This document shows, piece by piece, positions 8,616-18,258 of a stretch of 64,000 nucleotides of DNA. The first letter of the stretch is position 1, and each line of letters starts with the position of its first letter. This DNA comes from Hymenobacter sediminis (GTDB taxonomy: Bacteria > Bacteroidota > Bacteroidia > Cytophagales > Hymenobacteraceae), in contig NZ_QKNS01000005.1 of NCBI RefSeq assembly GCF_003231285.1, positions 62,001-126,000 of the forward strand, in the 5' to 3' direction. The position numbers and the translations under genes are program-made. A model generated the notes under the pieces. The model did not search any database. It was given only the letters and a program-made list of their open reading frames with translations, and was not told where the DNA came from.

Positions 8616-10841
8616 ATGAATTTTCGTTCTCTGGGCCTCGCCCTGTTTTTAACTACGGCCAGCCCGGCGTTGCTGCCCGGTGCCGCTCCGGCCGCTTTTG
8701 CCCAGCAAAAACAAAACATTACCCTCGAAGACATCTGGCAGAAAGGCACGTTCTCGGCCCGCTCGGTGCCGGGCTTCAACTGGATGAAGGACGGGCGCTA
8801 CTACTCCTCGCTCAGCCAGGGCAACCTTGTCCAGAACGACGTAACTACGGGCCAGCCCGTGAAAACCCTGGTAGCTGGCACTGATCTGAAACTACCCGGC
8901 CAAGCTCAGCCTCTGGCCGTGGATGGCTATAGCTTCAACGCCGATGAGACAAAAATCCTGTTCAGCACTGATACGGAGCCGATTTACCGCCGCAGCAGCA
9001 AGTCGTACTTTTTCGTGTACGACCAAGGCAACAAGCAACTAGTGCCCCTGAGCAAAAACGCCGGCAAGCAGCTCTATGCTACCTTCTCGCCGGATGGCAA
9101 GCGGGTAGCTTTCGTCCGCGACAACAACCTGTTTGTGGTGGACCTGGCAACTATGCAGGAAACAGCCGTGACAACGGATGGGGCCCAGAACCGCATCATC
9201 AACGGCGGTACCGACTGGGTGTATGAGGAGGAATTTGAGTTTGCGCAGGGCTTTCAATGGTCGCCCGACTCGCGCCAGATTGCTTACTATACCTTCAACG
9301 AAACGGAGGTGCCCGAGTACAACATGCAGGAGTGGGGCCCGCTCTACCCCAAAGACTACCGCTACAAATACCCTAAAGCCGGCGAGAAAAATTCTATCGT
9401 CAGCATCTCGGCCTATGATGTGGCGGCCGGCAAATCCACTAAAATGGACGTGGGCCCCGAGCAGGACCAGTACATTCCGCGCATCATTTGGACCCAAACG
9501 CCCAACCTGCTCAGCATTCGGCGCATGAACCGCCTGCAGAACAAGCTGGAAATTCTGCACGCCGATGCCCGCACCGGTAAAACCCAGGTGGTGCTGACGG
9601 ATACTGACAAGGCCTACGTAGAGGTCAATGACGACTTGCGTTACCTCCAGGGCGGCAAGGAGTTTTTGTTTAGCAGCGAAAAGGACGGCTACCGCCACCT
9701 CTACCTGTACAACATGAACGGCAAGCTGGTACGCCAGCTCACAAAAGGCAACTGGGAAATAACCAGCATTGACGGCTTCGATGAGAAGAAGGGGGTAGTA
9801 TATTTTACCAGCACTGAGGCCTCGCCCCTAGAGCGCCACCTGTACCGCATCGACCTGAAAGGCAAGGGCAAAGCCCGTCTCAGCGAAGCCGGTACCGGCA
9901 ACGACGTAGTAAACATGAGCGCCGATACTCGCTACTTCCTCAACTACCACTCTGAGGCCGGTCAGCCCCAGGTAGTAAGCCTGCGCAACGGTCAGGATGG
10001 TAAGCTGGTGAAAGTGCTGGAAGACAACGCCAAGCTGCGTCAGAAGCTGACCGAATACAACCTGGGCAAGCTGGAGTTCATCAAGTTCAAGACGGCGGAA
10101 GGGGTAGAACTGAACGCCTCGGTGCTAAAGCCAGCCAACTTCGATGCCAGCAAGAAGTATCCCGTGCTGATGTACGTGTACGGCGGCCCCGGCTCCCAGA
10201 CGGTAAAAGACGACGCGGGCGGAGGAATTGCCTTCACCAACTACCTCTGGCACCAGTTGCTGGCGGAAAATGGCTACATCGTGGTATCGGTGGATAACCG
10301 GGGCACTGGCGCGCGCGGCGCGGCTTTCAAGAAGAGCACCTACGCCAACCTGGGTAAGCTGGAAACCATTGACCAAGCCGAAAGCGCGAAGTATTTCGCT
10401 ACCCTGCCCTACGTGGATAAGTCGCGCATCGGCATTTGGGGCTGGAGTTTCGGGGGCTACATGACGGCTCTGGCCCTAACCAAAAATGCCGATGTGTTCA
10501 AGATGGGCGTATCGGTGGCACCCGTTACTAACTGGCGCTACTACGACTCCGTGTACACCGAGCGGTTCCTGAAAACGCCCCAAGAAAACCCCCAGGGCTA
10601 CGACGACAACTCGCCTGTGCAGCACGCTGAGAAGCTGAAAGGAAAGCTCCTGCTGGTACACGGCACCGGCGACGACAACGTGCACTTCCAGAACTCGGTA
10701 GCCTTCACCGACGCCATGATTAAGGCCAACAAAGACTACCAGACGCTGTACTACCCCAACCGCAACCACGGCATCTACGGAGGAAACACCCGCCTGCACC
10801 TCTACCGCCAGATGACGGACTTCGTGCTGAAAAACCTGTAG
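8616..10841 (+). CDS. Dipeptidyl peptidase IV-like S9 serine peptidase
   Basis: 741 residues with a signal peptide (about 1-29), so it is exported. The DPPIV_N beta-propeller spans about 100-480 and includes WVYEEEFEF, the Glu-Glu motif that binds the substrate N-terminus. The C-terminal alpha/beta hydrolase (about 500-741) carries GWSFGG with nucleophile Ser611, Asp in HGTGDDNVH (about 686-687) and His718 in NRNHGIY. The family removes N-terminal dipeptides, usually X-Pro, from peptides in the periplasm. Confidence 0.96.
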   Translation: MNFRSLGLALFLTTASPALLPGAAPAAFAQQKQNITLEDIWQKGTFSARSVPGFNWMKDGRYYSSLSQGNLVQNDVTTGQPVKTLVAGTDLKLPGQAQPLAVDGYSFNADETKILFSTDTEPIYRRSSKSYFFVYDQGNKQLVPLSKNAGKQLYATFSPDGKRVAFVRDNNLFVVDLATMQETAVTTDGAQNRIINGGTDWVYEEEFEFAQGFQWSPDSRQIAYYTFNETEVPEYNMQEWGPLYPKDYRYKYPKAGEKNSIVSISAYDVAAGKSTKMDVGPEQDQYIPRIIWTQTPNLLSIRRMNRLQNKLEILHADARTGKTQVVLTDTDKAYVEVNDDLRYLQGGKEFLFSSEKDGYRHLYLYNMNGKLVRQLTKGNWEITSIDGFDEKKGVVYFTSTEASPLERHLYRIDLKGKGKARLSEAGTGNDVVNMSADTRYFLNYHSEAGQPQVVSLRNGQDGKLVKVLEDNAKLRQKLTEYNLGKLEFIKFKTAEGVELNASVLKPANFDASKKYPVLMYVYGGPGSQTVKDDAGGGIAFTNYLWHQLLAENGYIVVSVDNRGTGARGAAFKKSTYANLGKLETIDQAESAKYFATLPYVDKSRIGIWGWSFGGYMTALALTKNADVFKMGVSVAPVTNWRYYDSVYTERFLKTPQENPQGYDDNSPVQHAEKLKGKLLLVHGTGDDNVHFQNSVAFTDAMIKANKDYQTLYYPNRNHGIYGGNTRLHLYRQMTDFVLKNL

Positions 10842-11039
10842 TCAGAGAAGCGGGGTGGCAATAAAAACTGCTGCTGCACCCAACGGCCTACTCGCTCCTG
10901 TTTACATGACGCGCGTTGAGTACAGAAGCGCAGCCTGTTTAGGTAGCAAACCTGAAATTCGACTAACACAAACCGCTGCTGTCTTCTGCCTGTTAATTAG
11001 CTGAAGCTGCCTGCTCTTAGTAAACCAAACGTTTCATCT

Positions 11040-11804
11040 ATGTCCATCACCTCCCAAGCAGATTTAACCGGCCTGCAGCGCGTCAGCGAAGCCGTTGGCA
11101 CTACCCTGCGGCAGATGCGCGAATATGCCCAGCCAGGCATGACCACCAAGGAACTGGACGAGTATGGTGGCCGCATTCTGGCGGCTCTGGGAGCTAAATC
11201 GGCCCCTCAGCTTGCCTATGGGTTTCCGGGCTGGACGTGCATCAGCGTGAATAACGAAGTGGCGCACGGTATTCCGTCGGCGCGTAAAGTGCTGCAGGAA
11301 GGTGACCTGGTAAACATCGACGTATCGGCGGAGCTGGGCGGTTACTGGGCCGATAATGGCGGTTCTTTCGTGCTTGGGACTGATATTCACCAGCACCAGC
11401 CGTTGGTTGATGCCTCCCGCCATATCCTGCGCACTGCCCTTAGCCGCATTCGCGGTGGCGTCCGCATTGCCGATATTGGCGGACTGATCGAAGCAGAAGC
11501 ACGAAAAGCAGGTTTTCGGGTTATTAAGAATCTGGTGGGACACGGCGTAGGTCGTAGCCTGCACGAAGAGCCCAGCGAAATTCCATGCTACTATGACCGC
11601 CACAACCTGAAGCGGTTCAAGAAAAACTCGGTGGTAGCGGTAGAAACGTTTATTTCTACCCGCGCCACACTAGCTCATCAGCTCAGCGACGGATGGACCC
11701 TAACCACCAAAGACGGCAGCTTTGTAGCTCAGCACGAGCATACCGTTGTCATTACTGATGGTCAGCCTCTTATTCTAACGGAGGCAAACCACATTTGGGA
11801 ATAG
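11040..11804 (+). CDS. map: Methionine aminopeptidase, type I
   Basis: 254 residues, the usual short type I enzyme, which removes the initiator Met from nascent proteins. Metal ligands are visible: the Asp of NIDVSAELGGYWADNG and the following Asp, His in GHGVGRSLHEEP, Glu in VAVETFIS, and Glu in QHEHTVVITDG. It is a single gene with an intrinsic terminator 14 bp after the stop. The 198-bp upstream spacer shows no clear promoter box to my eye. Many Bacteroidota carry more than one map copy. Confidence 0.96.
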   Translation: MSITSQADLTGLQRVSEAVGTTLRQMREYAQPGMTTKELDEYGGRILAALGAKSAPQLAYGFPGWTCISVNNEVAHGIPSARKVLQEGDLVNIDVSAELGGYWADNGGSFVLGTDIHQHQPLVDASRHILRTALSRIRGGVRIADIGGLIEAEARKAGFRVIKNLVGHGVGRSLHEEPSEIPCYYDRHNLKRFKKNSVVAVETFISTRATLAHQLSDGWTLTTKDGSFVAQHEHTVVITDGQPLILTEANHIWE

Positions 11805-11817
11805 CAGCTCCTAAGCA

Positions 11818-11850
11818 TAAAAAAGCCCCTCTACGGAGGGGCCTTTTTTA
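11818..11850. terminator. Intrinsic terminator after map
   Basis: The stem AAGCCCCTC / GAGGGGCCTT with loop TACG is flanked by A6 on the left and T6 on the right. It can act for map (+) and for the small gene ending at 11863 (-). Confidence 0.85.
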
Positions 11851-11862
11851 TGGAACATGCTT

Positions 11863-12123
11863 TTAGTATTCCTGCATCTCTTCTACAGGCGTTTCCTCAT
11901 GGATGCGGCTGTTGGCCGGCTTGCGATACCGGATAGAAGTAATTTGTAAGCCTACTAGCCCAGGGCTTCGAAATTGCTCATAAAGGTCAGTGAACAGCTC
12001 GGGGAGTTCGGCCGTCGGGCTGGCCACCAGCTGCTTAACCTGCCGGGTGCTTACTACTCGTCCGCATTGAAGTTCGGCCAAGGTCAGTTGGCAGCAAACC
12101 ATGTACTGAGGCTCGTTTTTCAT
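11863..12123 (-). CDS. Small hypothetical protein
   Basis: 86 residues, not recognised. It is soluble and mixed alpha/beta, with an acidic C-terminal end (EETPVEEMQEY). The start at 12123 is the only Met near the 5' end. The 150 bp upstream (12124-12273) is AT-rich and may contain its promoter. It lies between the map terminator and the pirin gene. Confidence 0.6.
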   Translation of the reverse strand: MKNEPQYMVCCQLTLAELQCGRVVSTRQVKQLVASPTAELPELFTDLYEQFRSPGLVGLQITSIRYRKPANSRIHEETPVEEMQEY

Positions 12124-12273
12124 AGTCGTAAGAAAAGGAGGCGGCAGGTATTACTTGAATTCAAAGCTAATAAAATTAGTGTTTAAACCAAATAATTTAG
12201 TACAATTTAATAGTAAGTAAATAGCTTGGTACCCGGTGCTTAACTGCAACAGGTGAAGGATTTATTGTTGATT

Positions 12274-13194
12274 TTAGGATAGGGCTTGAGGCGGTGGTGA
12301 GCCGGTGCCGGCTGGCCGAGTTTTGTCTTGGGGTAGGGGGACAAACTCTGCGTTATCGTTGGGGGGTAGGGCAATGCGGCCAGCCTGCCAGTCGGCCTTG
12401 GCCTGCTCAATCCGCTCCTTGCGCGACGACACAAAGTTCCACCAGATATACCGCTCGCCTAGGGGCTCGCCGCCCAGCAGCATCAGCGTGCTGGCCTCGC
12501 GGGCTATTAGCACCGGGTCGATGCCGGGCGTGAATACTAGCAGCTGGCCGGGGCCGTAGGTTCGTCCGTTCACCTCAACAAGGCCTTTGGCTACGTAGGC
12601 GCCGCGCTCGGGGTACCCGCGAGGCAGGCCAAACCGGGCGCCGGGCTGAAGTACTACGTGGAGGTAGAACAGAGGCGAGTGAGTTTGCACCTCATTGCGC
12701 AGCCCGAAAGCGTCGCCGGCAATCAGGCGCATCCACACGCCGGGCTCCGTAAAGACCGGCAGTTCGTGAGGTTGATAATTGGTGAAGGCCGGGGCACTTT
12801 CCTCATCTTTTTCGGGTAGGGCAACCCAGGTCTGAATCATTTCCAGGGCGCCGCCGGCCAACGCTGCCGGGTCCTCGAACCGCTCAGAATGGGCAATGCC
12901 GGAGCCGGCTGTCATCCAGTTTACCTCGCCTGGTCTGATAACCTGCTGCACGCCCAGACTGTCGCGGTGCGTTACCTGCCCCCCGAACAGGTAGCTGACC
13001 GTAGACAGGCCAATGTGGGGGTGAGGTAAAACGTCCAGCTCGGGTAGCTTCTCCGGTGCGAAATTTACCGGACCCGCATGATCCATGAAGATAAACGGCC
13101 CCAGCATGCGGCGCAGGCGATAAGGCAAGATCCGGCGTACCTCAAACCCCGGACTAAGCGCCGCTTGGCGCGCTTCAATTACTTGATCCAACAT
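12274..13194 (-). CDS. Pirin-family cupin protein
   Basis: 306 residues. The N-terminal cupin has the pirin signature HPHIGLSTVSYLF and the GSGIAHSER motif, giving metal ligands His58, His60, His102 and Glu104. A second cupin and the pirin C-terminal domain follow. Pirins are Fe-dependent proteins; some oxidise quercetin and others act as redox-sensing regulators. The context gives no hint which. The C-terminus is Pro-rich. Confidence 0.93.
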   Translation of the reverse strand: MLDQVIEARQAALSPGFEVRRILPYRLRRMLGPFIFMDHAGPVNFAPEKLPELDVLPHPHIGLSTVSYLFGGQVTHRDSLGVQQVIRPGEVNWMTAGSGIAHSERFEDPAALAGGALEMIQTWVALPEKDEESAPAFTNYQPHELPVFTEPGVWMRLIAGDAFGLRNEVQTHSPLFYLHVVLQPGARFGLPRGYPERGAYVAKGLVEVNGRTYGPGQLLVFTPGIDPVLIAREASTLMLLGGEPLGERYIWWNFVSSRKERIEQAKADWQAGRIALPPNDNAEFVPLPQDKTRPAGTGSPPPQALS

Positions 13195-13350
13195 AAAGTA
13201 GTAAAGAAAGGGGTAGGGGAAAGTAACAGGTTGCGGCCCACAGAGGAGGTAGGAAAAGAAAGTGGAGTAAACCGTCCGTGCCTCAACTATTTAGCAGAAA
13301 AATGTGACCTTAGGCCAATAAATCCGTCGTTTTTCGCGTAGAGTGGTCCT

Positions 13351-14811
13351 ATGCCCATGTTTACCTCGCTTCGGTTCCTCTATCTGGCCATGAGTGGAGC
13401 CCTGCTGGTGGCCTGCCAGCAGGAGCGTGCTGCCCAGCGCCCTGCCCCAGCCACTGCTCCCGCTCTGGCCGATACGCTCGCCCTCGACTCGCTGTCAACC
13501 CCTGTAGCTGCTACCCCTGTGCGCCGCGACTGGCATCGGGTGGAGCAGCCCACCAGCCGCCGGGCTCCGTTAATTGTATACCGAGGCAGCACCCGCCGCC
13601 CAGCTGCTTTGGGAACCGATGCGCCACCTGCCGAAGCGCGTCTGCAGGACCTAACCCTAAAAGCCAGCGAGTATTTTCAGATTGACCCGACCAAAGCCGC
13701 CGAAGTGCGCGGCCGCGAGGGAACTGTAGTCCGCATTCCGGCAGGTTCCCTGGTTGATAGCCGGCAGCGGCCAGCTACGGGTGCCGTGTGGGTAGAGCTG
13801 AAGGAGTGCTATGCCGCCTCCGACATGCTGCTTTCTAATCTGCTCACTGAAACGCTTGCCGGCGCCCCCCTGGAGCTGACCGGAGCCGTGCTAGTGCGCG
13901 CTACCGCTGCCGGCCAGCAGCTGGTACTGGCTGCCGGGCGCAGCCTGCAGCTGGAACTGGCCGGTAGCCGGGGCTCAAACCCGTTATTTTATGGGCAGTC
14001 TACTAACTCAGCGGCGCCTGTGCGCTGGCTAGAAGGTGAGGCCCCGGCTGCACTTTCTGAGCAAGTGTACACCACTGCCCAGCAGATGCCCCGCTACGGC
14101 CAAGGCCCCGCCGACATTAACCGCCTGATTCGCTACCCCCGCCAAGCCCAGGAACGCCAGACACAGGGGCTGGTTTTTGCCTCGTTTGTGGTTGATGAAG
14201 CCGGGCGGGTGCAAAGCCCCCGTATTCTGCGCGGCCTCGGTGACGGCTGCGACGAGGAAGTACTACGGGTGCTGCGCCAAACCTCCGGCCGCTGGACGCC
14301 CGGTCAGCAAGACGGCCGCTTCGTAAAAGTGAAAATGGTGTTGCCCATTCGGTTCAACTTCCAGGCTGGGCTGGCTACTGCCCCCGACGCTACCTCTCCA
14401 ACTGAGTCAGTAGCTGCCTCCGAGACGCCTACTAGTCAAGAGGAATTGGCGCCCGCCCCCAATGCTCTGCAGCCTACTAAACTTGGATGGCTGGCGGTAG
14501 GGCGCCCCTGGTCTGGCTCGGCGGCCGCTTTGTTTATCCCTACTGCTACCCCCGCCGACGGCGACCATACCGCGGTGCGCCTGCTAGTGCCTGGCCGCCG
14601 CATGGTGCTGGCCGGCACTCCCCAGGCCGCTGGCTACCACTTCACCAGTGCTCCCAGCGGCACCGCGGTGATGGTGCTAGGCCTGCGCTACGAGAACGGA
14701 ACGCCCTTCTTGGCCCGACGCGAAGCCACCACCAATGCTCCTTCCGACACGCTACGCTTTCAGGAAACAACCCTAACCGATTTGGAAGCGGCTCTGACTC
14801 GGCTAGATTAG
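13351..14811 (+). CDS. Lipoprotein with internal TonB C-terminal-type domain
   Basis: 486 residues, ATG 13351 or 13357. Lipobox LVAC gives Cys about 22. Residues about 100-215 are a beta domain with GTVVRIPAGSLVD and VWVELKECYAASDMLL, seen in other Bacteroidota envelope proteins. Residues about 243-335 match a TonB C-terminal fold: IRYPRQAQERQTQGLVFASF, then VVDEAGRV and GCDEEVLRVLR. After a Pro/Thr linker comes a final beta-rich domain. Because it lacks an N-terminal TM anchor, it is probably not a classical TonB energiser. Confidence 0.75.
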   Translation: MPMFTSLRFLYLAMSGALLVACQQERAAQRPAPATAPALADTLALDSLSTPVAATPVRRDWHRVEQPTSRRAPLIVYRGSTRRPAALGTDAPPAEARLQDLTLKASEYFQIDPTKAAEVRGREGTVVRIPAGSLVDSRQRPATGAVWVELKECYAASDMLLSNLLTETLAGAPLELTGAVLVRATAAGQQLVLAAGRSLQLELAGSRGSNPLFYGQSTNSAAPVRWLEGEAPAALSEQVYTTAQQMPRYGQGPADINRLIRYPRQAQERQTQGLVFASFVVDEAGRVQSPRILRGLGDGCDEEVLRVLRQTSGRWTPGQQDGRFVKVKMVLPIRFNFQAGLATAPDATSPTESVAASETPTSQEELAPAPNALQPTKLGWLAVGRPWSGSAAALFIPTATPADGDHTAVRLLVPGRRMVLAGTPQAAGYHFTSAPSGTAVMVLGLRYENGTPFLARREATTNAPSDTLRFQETTLTDLEAALTRLD

Positions 14812-14835
14812 GTAGGAGAAGTATGCTTCCTACGG

Positions 14836-14861
14836 GCCCTAGACCAGTTATGCACTAGGGC
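14836..14861. terminator. Weak hairpin between convergent genes
   Basis: A 7-bp stem GCCCTAG / CTAGGGC with a 12-nt loop, framed by a short outer GTATG / CATAC pair (14821-14868). It lies between the lipoprotein and the GT2 gene. There is no U-tract. Confidence 0.4.
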
Positions 14862-14895
14862 TTCATACGGCCAAACAGGGCCTTGGTAGCTACGA

Positions 14896-15849
14896 CTAAT
14901 GAGCGGTTTCTGTCTCGGGCAGCACCGATGGTACGTTGGTATCGGATATAATATAAAGCGGCCGCTGACGCACGTTGGCGCTCAGGCGGGCAATGTACTC
15001 GCCAATAATACCGATGGCAATCAACTGTACCCCACCCAGAAATAAGATACTAACCATCAGCGAAGCCCAACCATGCTCATAGTCGCCGCTTACAAATCGT
15101 GAGTAGAGCGTATAAAGCATGACCAGAAAAGATATGCCTGATACTACAAAGCCACTTATGGTAGCGGCTCTTAATGGAGCATCCGAGAAACCCGTGATAC
15201 CATCCAGCGCCAGCCGAATCATCTTGCTGTAGGTGTAGCCAGTGGCTCCCCCTGCTCGGACGGACCGGTCATATTCTAGATAAGTTTGTCGGTAGCCAAC
15301 CCAGGCAATTTGCCCCCGGATAAACTTGTTCTGCTCCGGCATCTGCTTAAGAGCCCGCACCACCTTGCGTGACACAATGCGGAAGTCGCCGGTATCAACA
15401 GGTATAGAAATGTGGGTGATATTTGCCAAAATTCGATAGAACATTTTAGCAGTGAGAAGCTTGGCAGCGCTTTCGCCTTGACGGGTACGGCGTTTGGCAT
15501 ATACTACCTCATACCCCTCCTGCAACTTGGCATATAGGTCCGGTATTAGTTCCGGTGGGTCTTGCAGATCCGCGTCGATGATAACTACAGCCTCCCCTAT
15601 CGATAGGTCAAGGCCAGCAGTTACAGCAATCTGATGACCAAAATTGCGGCTGAAATCAGCATAGCGCACCCGGGAATCCTGCGCGGCTAGTTCCTGAATA
15701 AGTGCCAGTGAACGGTCACGCGAGCCGTCATTAATGAAGATAAACTCGTACGCTAGCTCCATGGGGTTCAGAACCCCGAGTAGCCTTTGATAGAGGGCAG
15801 GAATATTTGCCTCTTCGTTATAAATGGGGATGATGATAGATAAGTCCAA
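14896..15849 (-). CDS. Membrane GT2 glycosyltransferase, polyprenyl-phosphate type
   Basis: 317 residues. A GT-A domain begins SIIIPIYNEEANIPALY and has the metal-binding IDADLQDPPE (DxD-like) motif and a QMPEQNKFIRG segment. Two C-terminal TM helices (about 230-290) match the GtrB/DPM1-like group, which transfers a sugar from a nucleotide donor to undecaprenyl phosphate at the inner membrane. The lipid-linked sugar would serve GT-C enzymes, and several candidates lie just to the right on the other strand. Confidence 0.92.
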   Translation of the reverse strand: MDLSIIIPIYNEEANIPALYQRLLGVLNPMELAYEFIFINDGSRDRSLALIQELAAQDSRVRYADFSRNFGHQIAVTAGLDLSIGEAVVIIDADLQDPPELIPDLYAKLQEGYEVVYAKRRTRQGESAAKLLTAKMFYRILANITHISIPVDTGDFRIVSRKVVRALKQMPEQNKFIRGQIAWVGYRQTYLEYDRSVRAGGATGYTYSKMIRLALDGITGFSDAPLRAATISGFVVSGISFLVMLYTLYSRFVSGDYEHGWASLMVSILFLGGVQLIAIGIIGEYIARLSANVRQRPLYIISDTNVPSVLPETETAH

Positions 15850-16004
15850 GGGAAAGCGTGGTGAATTCGAGAAGTAAAAATGGTGAAAGTATATGGATTA
15901 GTTTGTTGTGCTAGGCTTTAGCTGCGCAATAGCCCTTTGCGCTTATCTGCCGGGAGGAAGTAGGCATTTTGGCGACACAGTAGCTGCCTGACTATAAGAG
16001 TTTA

Positions 16005-16012
16005 TACCTTTG
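16005..16012 (+). promoter_or_regulatory. Candidate -7 box TACCTTTG
   Basis: This is an exact match to the Bacteroidota -7 consensus TAnnTTTG, 55 bp before the ATG of the lipoprotein gene at 16067. No good -33 box is visible at normal spacing. Confidence 0.4.
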
Positions 16013-16066
16013 GCTCGTCTATCCACAGGGCTGGTGCAGGCATCATACCCTATTCTTTTGCCTTAG

Positions 16067-16606
16067 ATGAAACAACTTATTCTCCTGCTAGGATTAATGG
16101 CTTTGGGAGCTTGCTCCGCTGATCAAAAAGCAGGTAGCGGCCTCTCAGGCGCAAAAATCATTACGGCCAATGACTTTGAATCGACAGCGGGGTGGAACGT
16201 TGATCCGGGCTATCTGGATCGGGGACGTGCCCACTCTGGCCAGTATGCCATTAAGGTTGATCAAGGGCACGAGTTTAGTCTGACCTTCGACATGGTATTG
16301 GGGCAAGCTACCCCTACTAAAATCAAAGTCGTTAATCTGGAAGCCTGGGCCTTCCTGCCCAGTGAAAGGGCAACCGGAATGCTCGGTATCCAAATTATGG
16401 ACTCTGGCACCGGGCAGCAGGTTTTTGGCGACGGAATCCGGCTTGGGGAAGTAGTAAAATCATACGGCGAGTGGGTGCATATCAGCAAGGATATTACCCT
16501 GCCAGACAACATCACAGCCATCCAGCATATTCGCCTCTCATTGTGGCGAGCCGACGCCAGCGACTACGTGCTGGTTGACGATGTGAAGCTGAGCGTTAAG
16601 GAATAG
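16067..16606 (+). CDS. Small lipoprotein, carbohydrate-binding-like jelly roll
   Basis: 179 residues with lipobox LGAC (Cys16). The mature domain has the order FES..GW, the GRAHSGQYAIKVDQGHEFSL segment, AWAF, a W near EWVHIS, and closing LSLWRADASDYVLVDDVKL. This resembles the beta-sandwich (CBM/LamG-like) folds that decorate glycan-active proteins. It is clearly paralogous to the protein at 19694-20248. Each copy sits beside a large polytopic membrane protein, so a role in glycan handling at the envelope is a reasonable inference. Confidence 0.75.
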   Translation: MKQLILLLGLMALGACSADQKAGSGLSGAKIITANDFESTAGWNVDPGYLDRGRAHSGQYAIKVDQGHEFSLTFDMVLGQATPTKIKVVNLEAWAFLPSERATGMLGIQIMDSGTGQQVFGDGIRLGEVVKSYGEWVHISKDITLPDNITAIQHIRLSLWRADASDYVLVDDVKLSVKE

Positions 16607-16718
16607 GAGCCTGAGGCTCCGATTTTCTTTGGTGGGGTGTCAAGCCGATAGCGCGGAGTTGACTTAGCATCCTGTTTTATTTTGATGGCCCAATGGCTGC
16701 CTTAAACCTGCTGCCCGG

Positions 16719-18167
16719 ATGAATAAGCGCTTCTTAACGAGCTTGTTGATTGTGTTTGTTCTATTGGATACGGCGCTTACCTTTTGGCAGAGCCGTCAGC
16801 TCCCTCTCGACGGCGACTTGGTGGTAATTGTCTTTCCTGCCCCCTGGTACACCCAGGTATTACAGGATCCTTTTGGGTGGGCTGTGCTTACTAAAAACGC
16901 AGTGTACGCAGGCACTAATCGCTTTTTTGCACACGCAGCTATGGGGGTGTATTGGAAACAGGTGCCGCGTCTGCTCCAATATGTTACTACCCCTATCGAA
17001 AGTTTGTATTTGGCCAGCGCCTTATTCAATACCCTGGTTCAATTGCTAGTCCTATTTGCGTTGGCAGCTTACGTATGGTTAGGAGGTGGGCGTCACCAAG
17101 GCCGTTGGGGTTTTTGGGTTGCTGCTGCTCTGCTGACGCCTTTATTTCAGATAGATGGTTTTTATCAGCAGATGGGCGTGACGAACGCAGCTATTACTTA
17201 TACGTTCTTCTATGCTTTTCCCTGCGGCCTTCTTCTTCTTCTTCTGTGGCCCTTTTTTCGGGCGGCGCGGGAGGGTCGGCCCTTTCAATTGCCTCTGGTG
17301 CGGCTAGTACTGCTGGCGCTGCTGATGGTAGTAATTGCCTTTAACGGTCCTATTGCCACGGCCGCGGTAGCAGTGCTGCTGTTGGGCATCGGTCTTTACT
17401 GGGCGTGGCAGCAGTGGCGCCGGGTTATAGTAAAACCGGCAGAGAGCCAAGTGAGGAGGAGTAACTGGCTGTCAGGCCAGGCCTTGGTTCTGCTGGCCTT
17501 GCTGGCTGGGCTGAGTATGTACTCCCTGTATATTGGGCGCAACAACTCGGAAAATTCACACATCCACACTCTGGGTGAGCTGTATAAACTATTGCCAACG
17601 GGAGTGTATCTGGAGTTGAAACATGCTTGGGGCCTACCCTTGCTGCTGGGCCTTATCCTGCTGAATGCTCAACTGATCCGCCGACTTCTACCCGTTTCAG
17701 TGGAGCGTGAATGGTCGCTCCGTAGTCTGCAGTTCGTGGGACTCTTTGCAGTGGTATTTATTGTACTGCTTCCGTTCGGGGGCTACCGTGACTACCGGCC
17801 CTACCTAGTTCGAGGCGACTCGATTCTGCCAGTAATACTAGGTATGATGTACGCTTACGGTGTTTCTACCTACGTGCTATTGTTTCAGCTGCGGAACCGA
17901 GCGCGCAACGTATACGCAGTGGTGGTAGCTCTATTCCTGGCAGTCTTTGTATACGCTGATGCTACACCGAAACTGACCTATAACAACGATTGTGAGCGTT
18001 GGACGCTGGACCAACTGGCCCGAGCCCCAGAAACGGAAGTGCGCATATCCCCTCTTTGCAACCTGTTGAGTTGGGGTACTATAACTGACCCTGGTCAATC
18101 AGAACTACAGGGGCAGATGCTGCAGTATTGGGGCATAACTAGCCGTCCGAAGCGCTACTACCAGTAA
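16719..18167 (+). CDS. Polytopic membrane protein, unknown function
   Basis: 482 residues with about ten TM segments and a short C-terminal extracytoplasmic tail containing Cys-rich and polar stretches. An early loop after TM1 (LPLDGDLVVIVFPAPWY) carries acidic and Pro residues, as in GT-C-fold transferases, but I cannot place it in a named family. It follows the lipoprotein gene by 112 bp on the same strand and precedes a GT-C-like gene, so the three are probably one unit. Confidence 0.7.
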   Translation: MNKRFLTSLLIVFVLLDTALTFWQSRQLPLDGDLVVIVFPAPWYTQVLQDPFGWAVLTKNAVYAGTNRFFAHAAMGVYWKQVPRLLQYVTTPIESLYLASALFNTLVQLLVLFALAAYVWLGGGRHQGRWGFWVAAALLTPLFQIDGFYQQMGVTNAAITYTFFYAFPCGLLLLLLWPFFRAAREGRPFQLPLVRLVLLALLMVVIAFNGPIATAAVAVLLLGIGLYWAWQQWRRVIVKPAESQVRRSNWLSGQALVLLALLAGLSMYSLYIGRNNSENSHIHTLGELYKLLPTGVYLELKHAWGLPLLLGLILLNAQLIRRLLPVSVEREWSLRSLQFVGLFAVVFIVLLPFGGYRDYRPYLVRGDSILPVILGMMYAYGVSTYVLLFQLRNRARNVYAVVVALFLAVFVYADATPKLTYNNDCERWTLDQLARAPETEVRISPLCNLLSWGTITDPGQSELQGQMLQYWGITSRPKRYYQ

Positions 18168-18258
18168 TATCAATAGGTGTAGGCTGCCTCATTTAGCAAT
18201 AGCTAACGTCCAGTTGCACAGGTATTATTCATTACACCCACTACCGTTTTCCAAGCGC

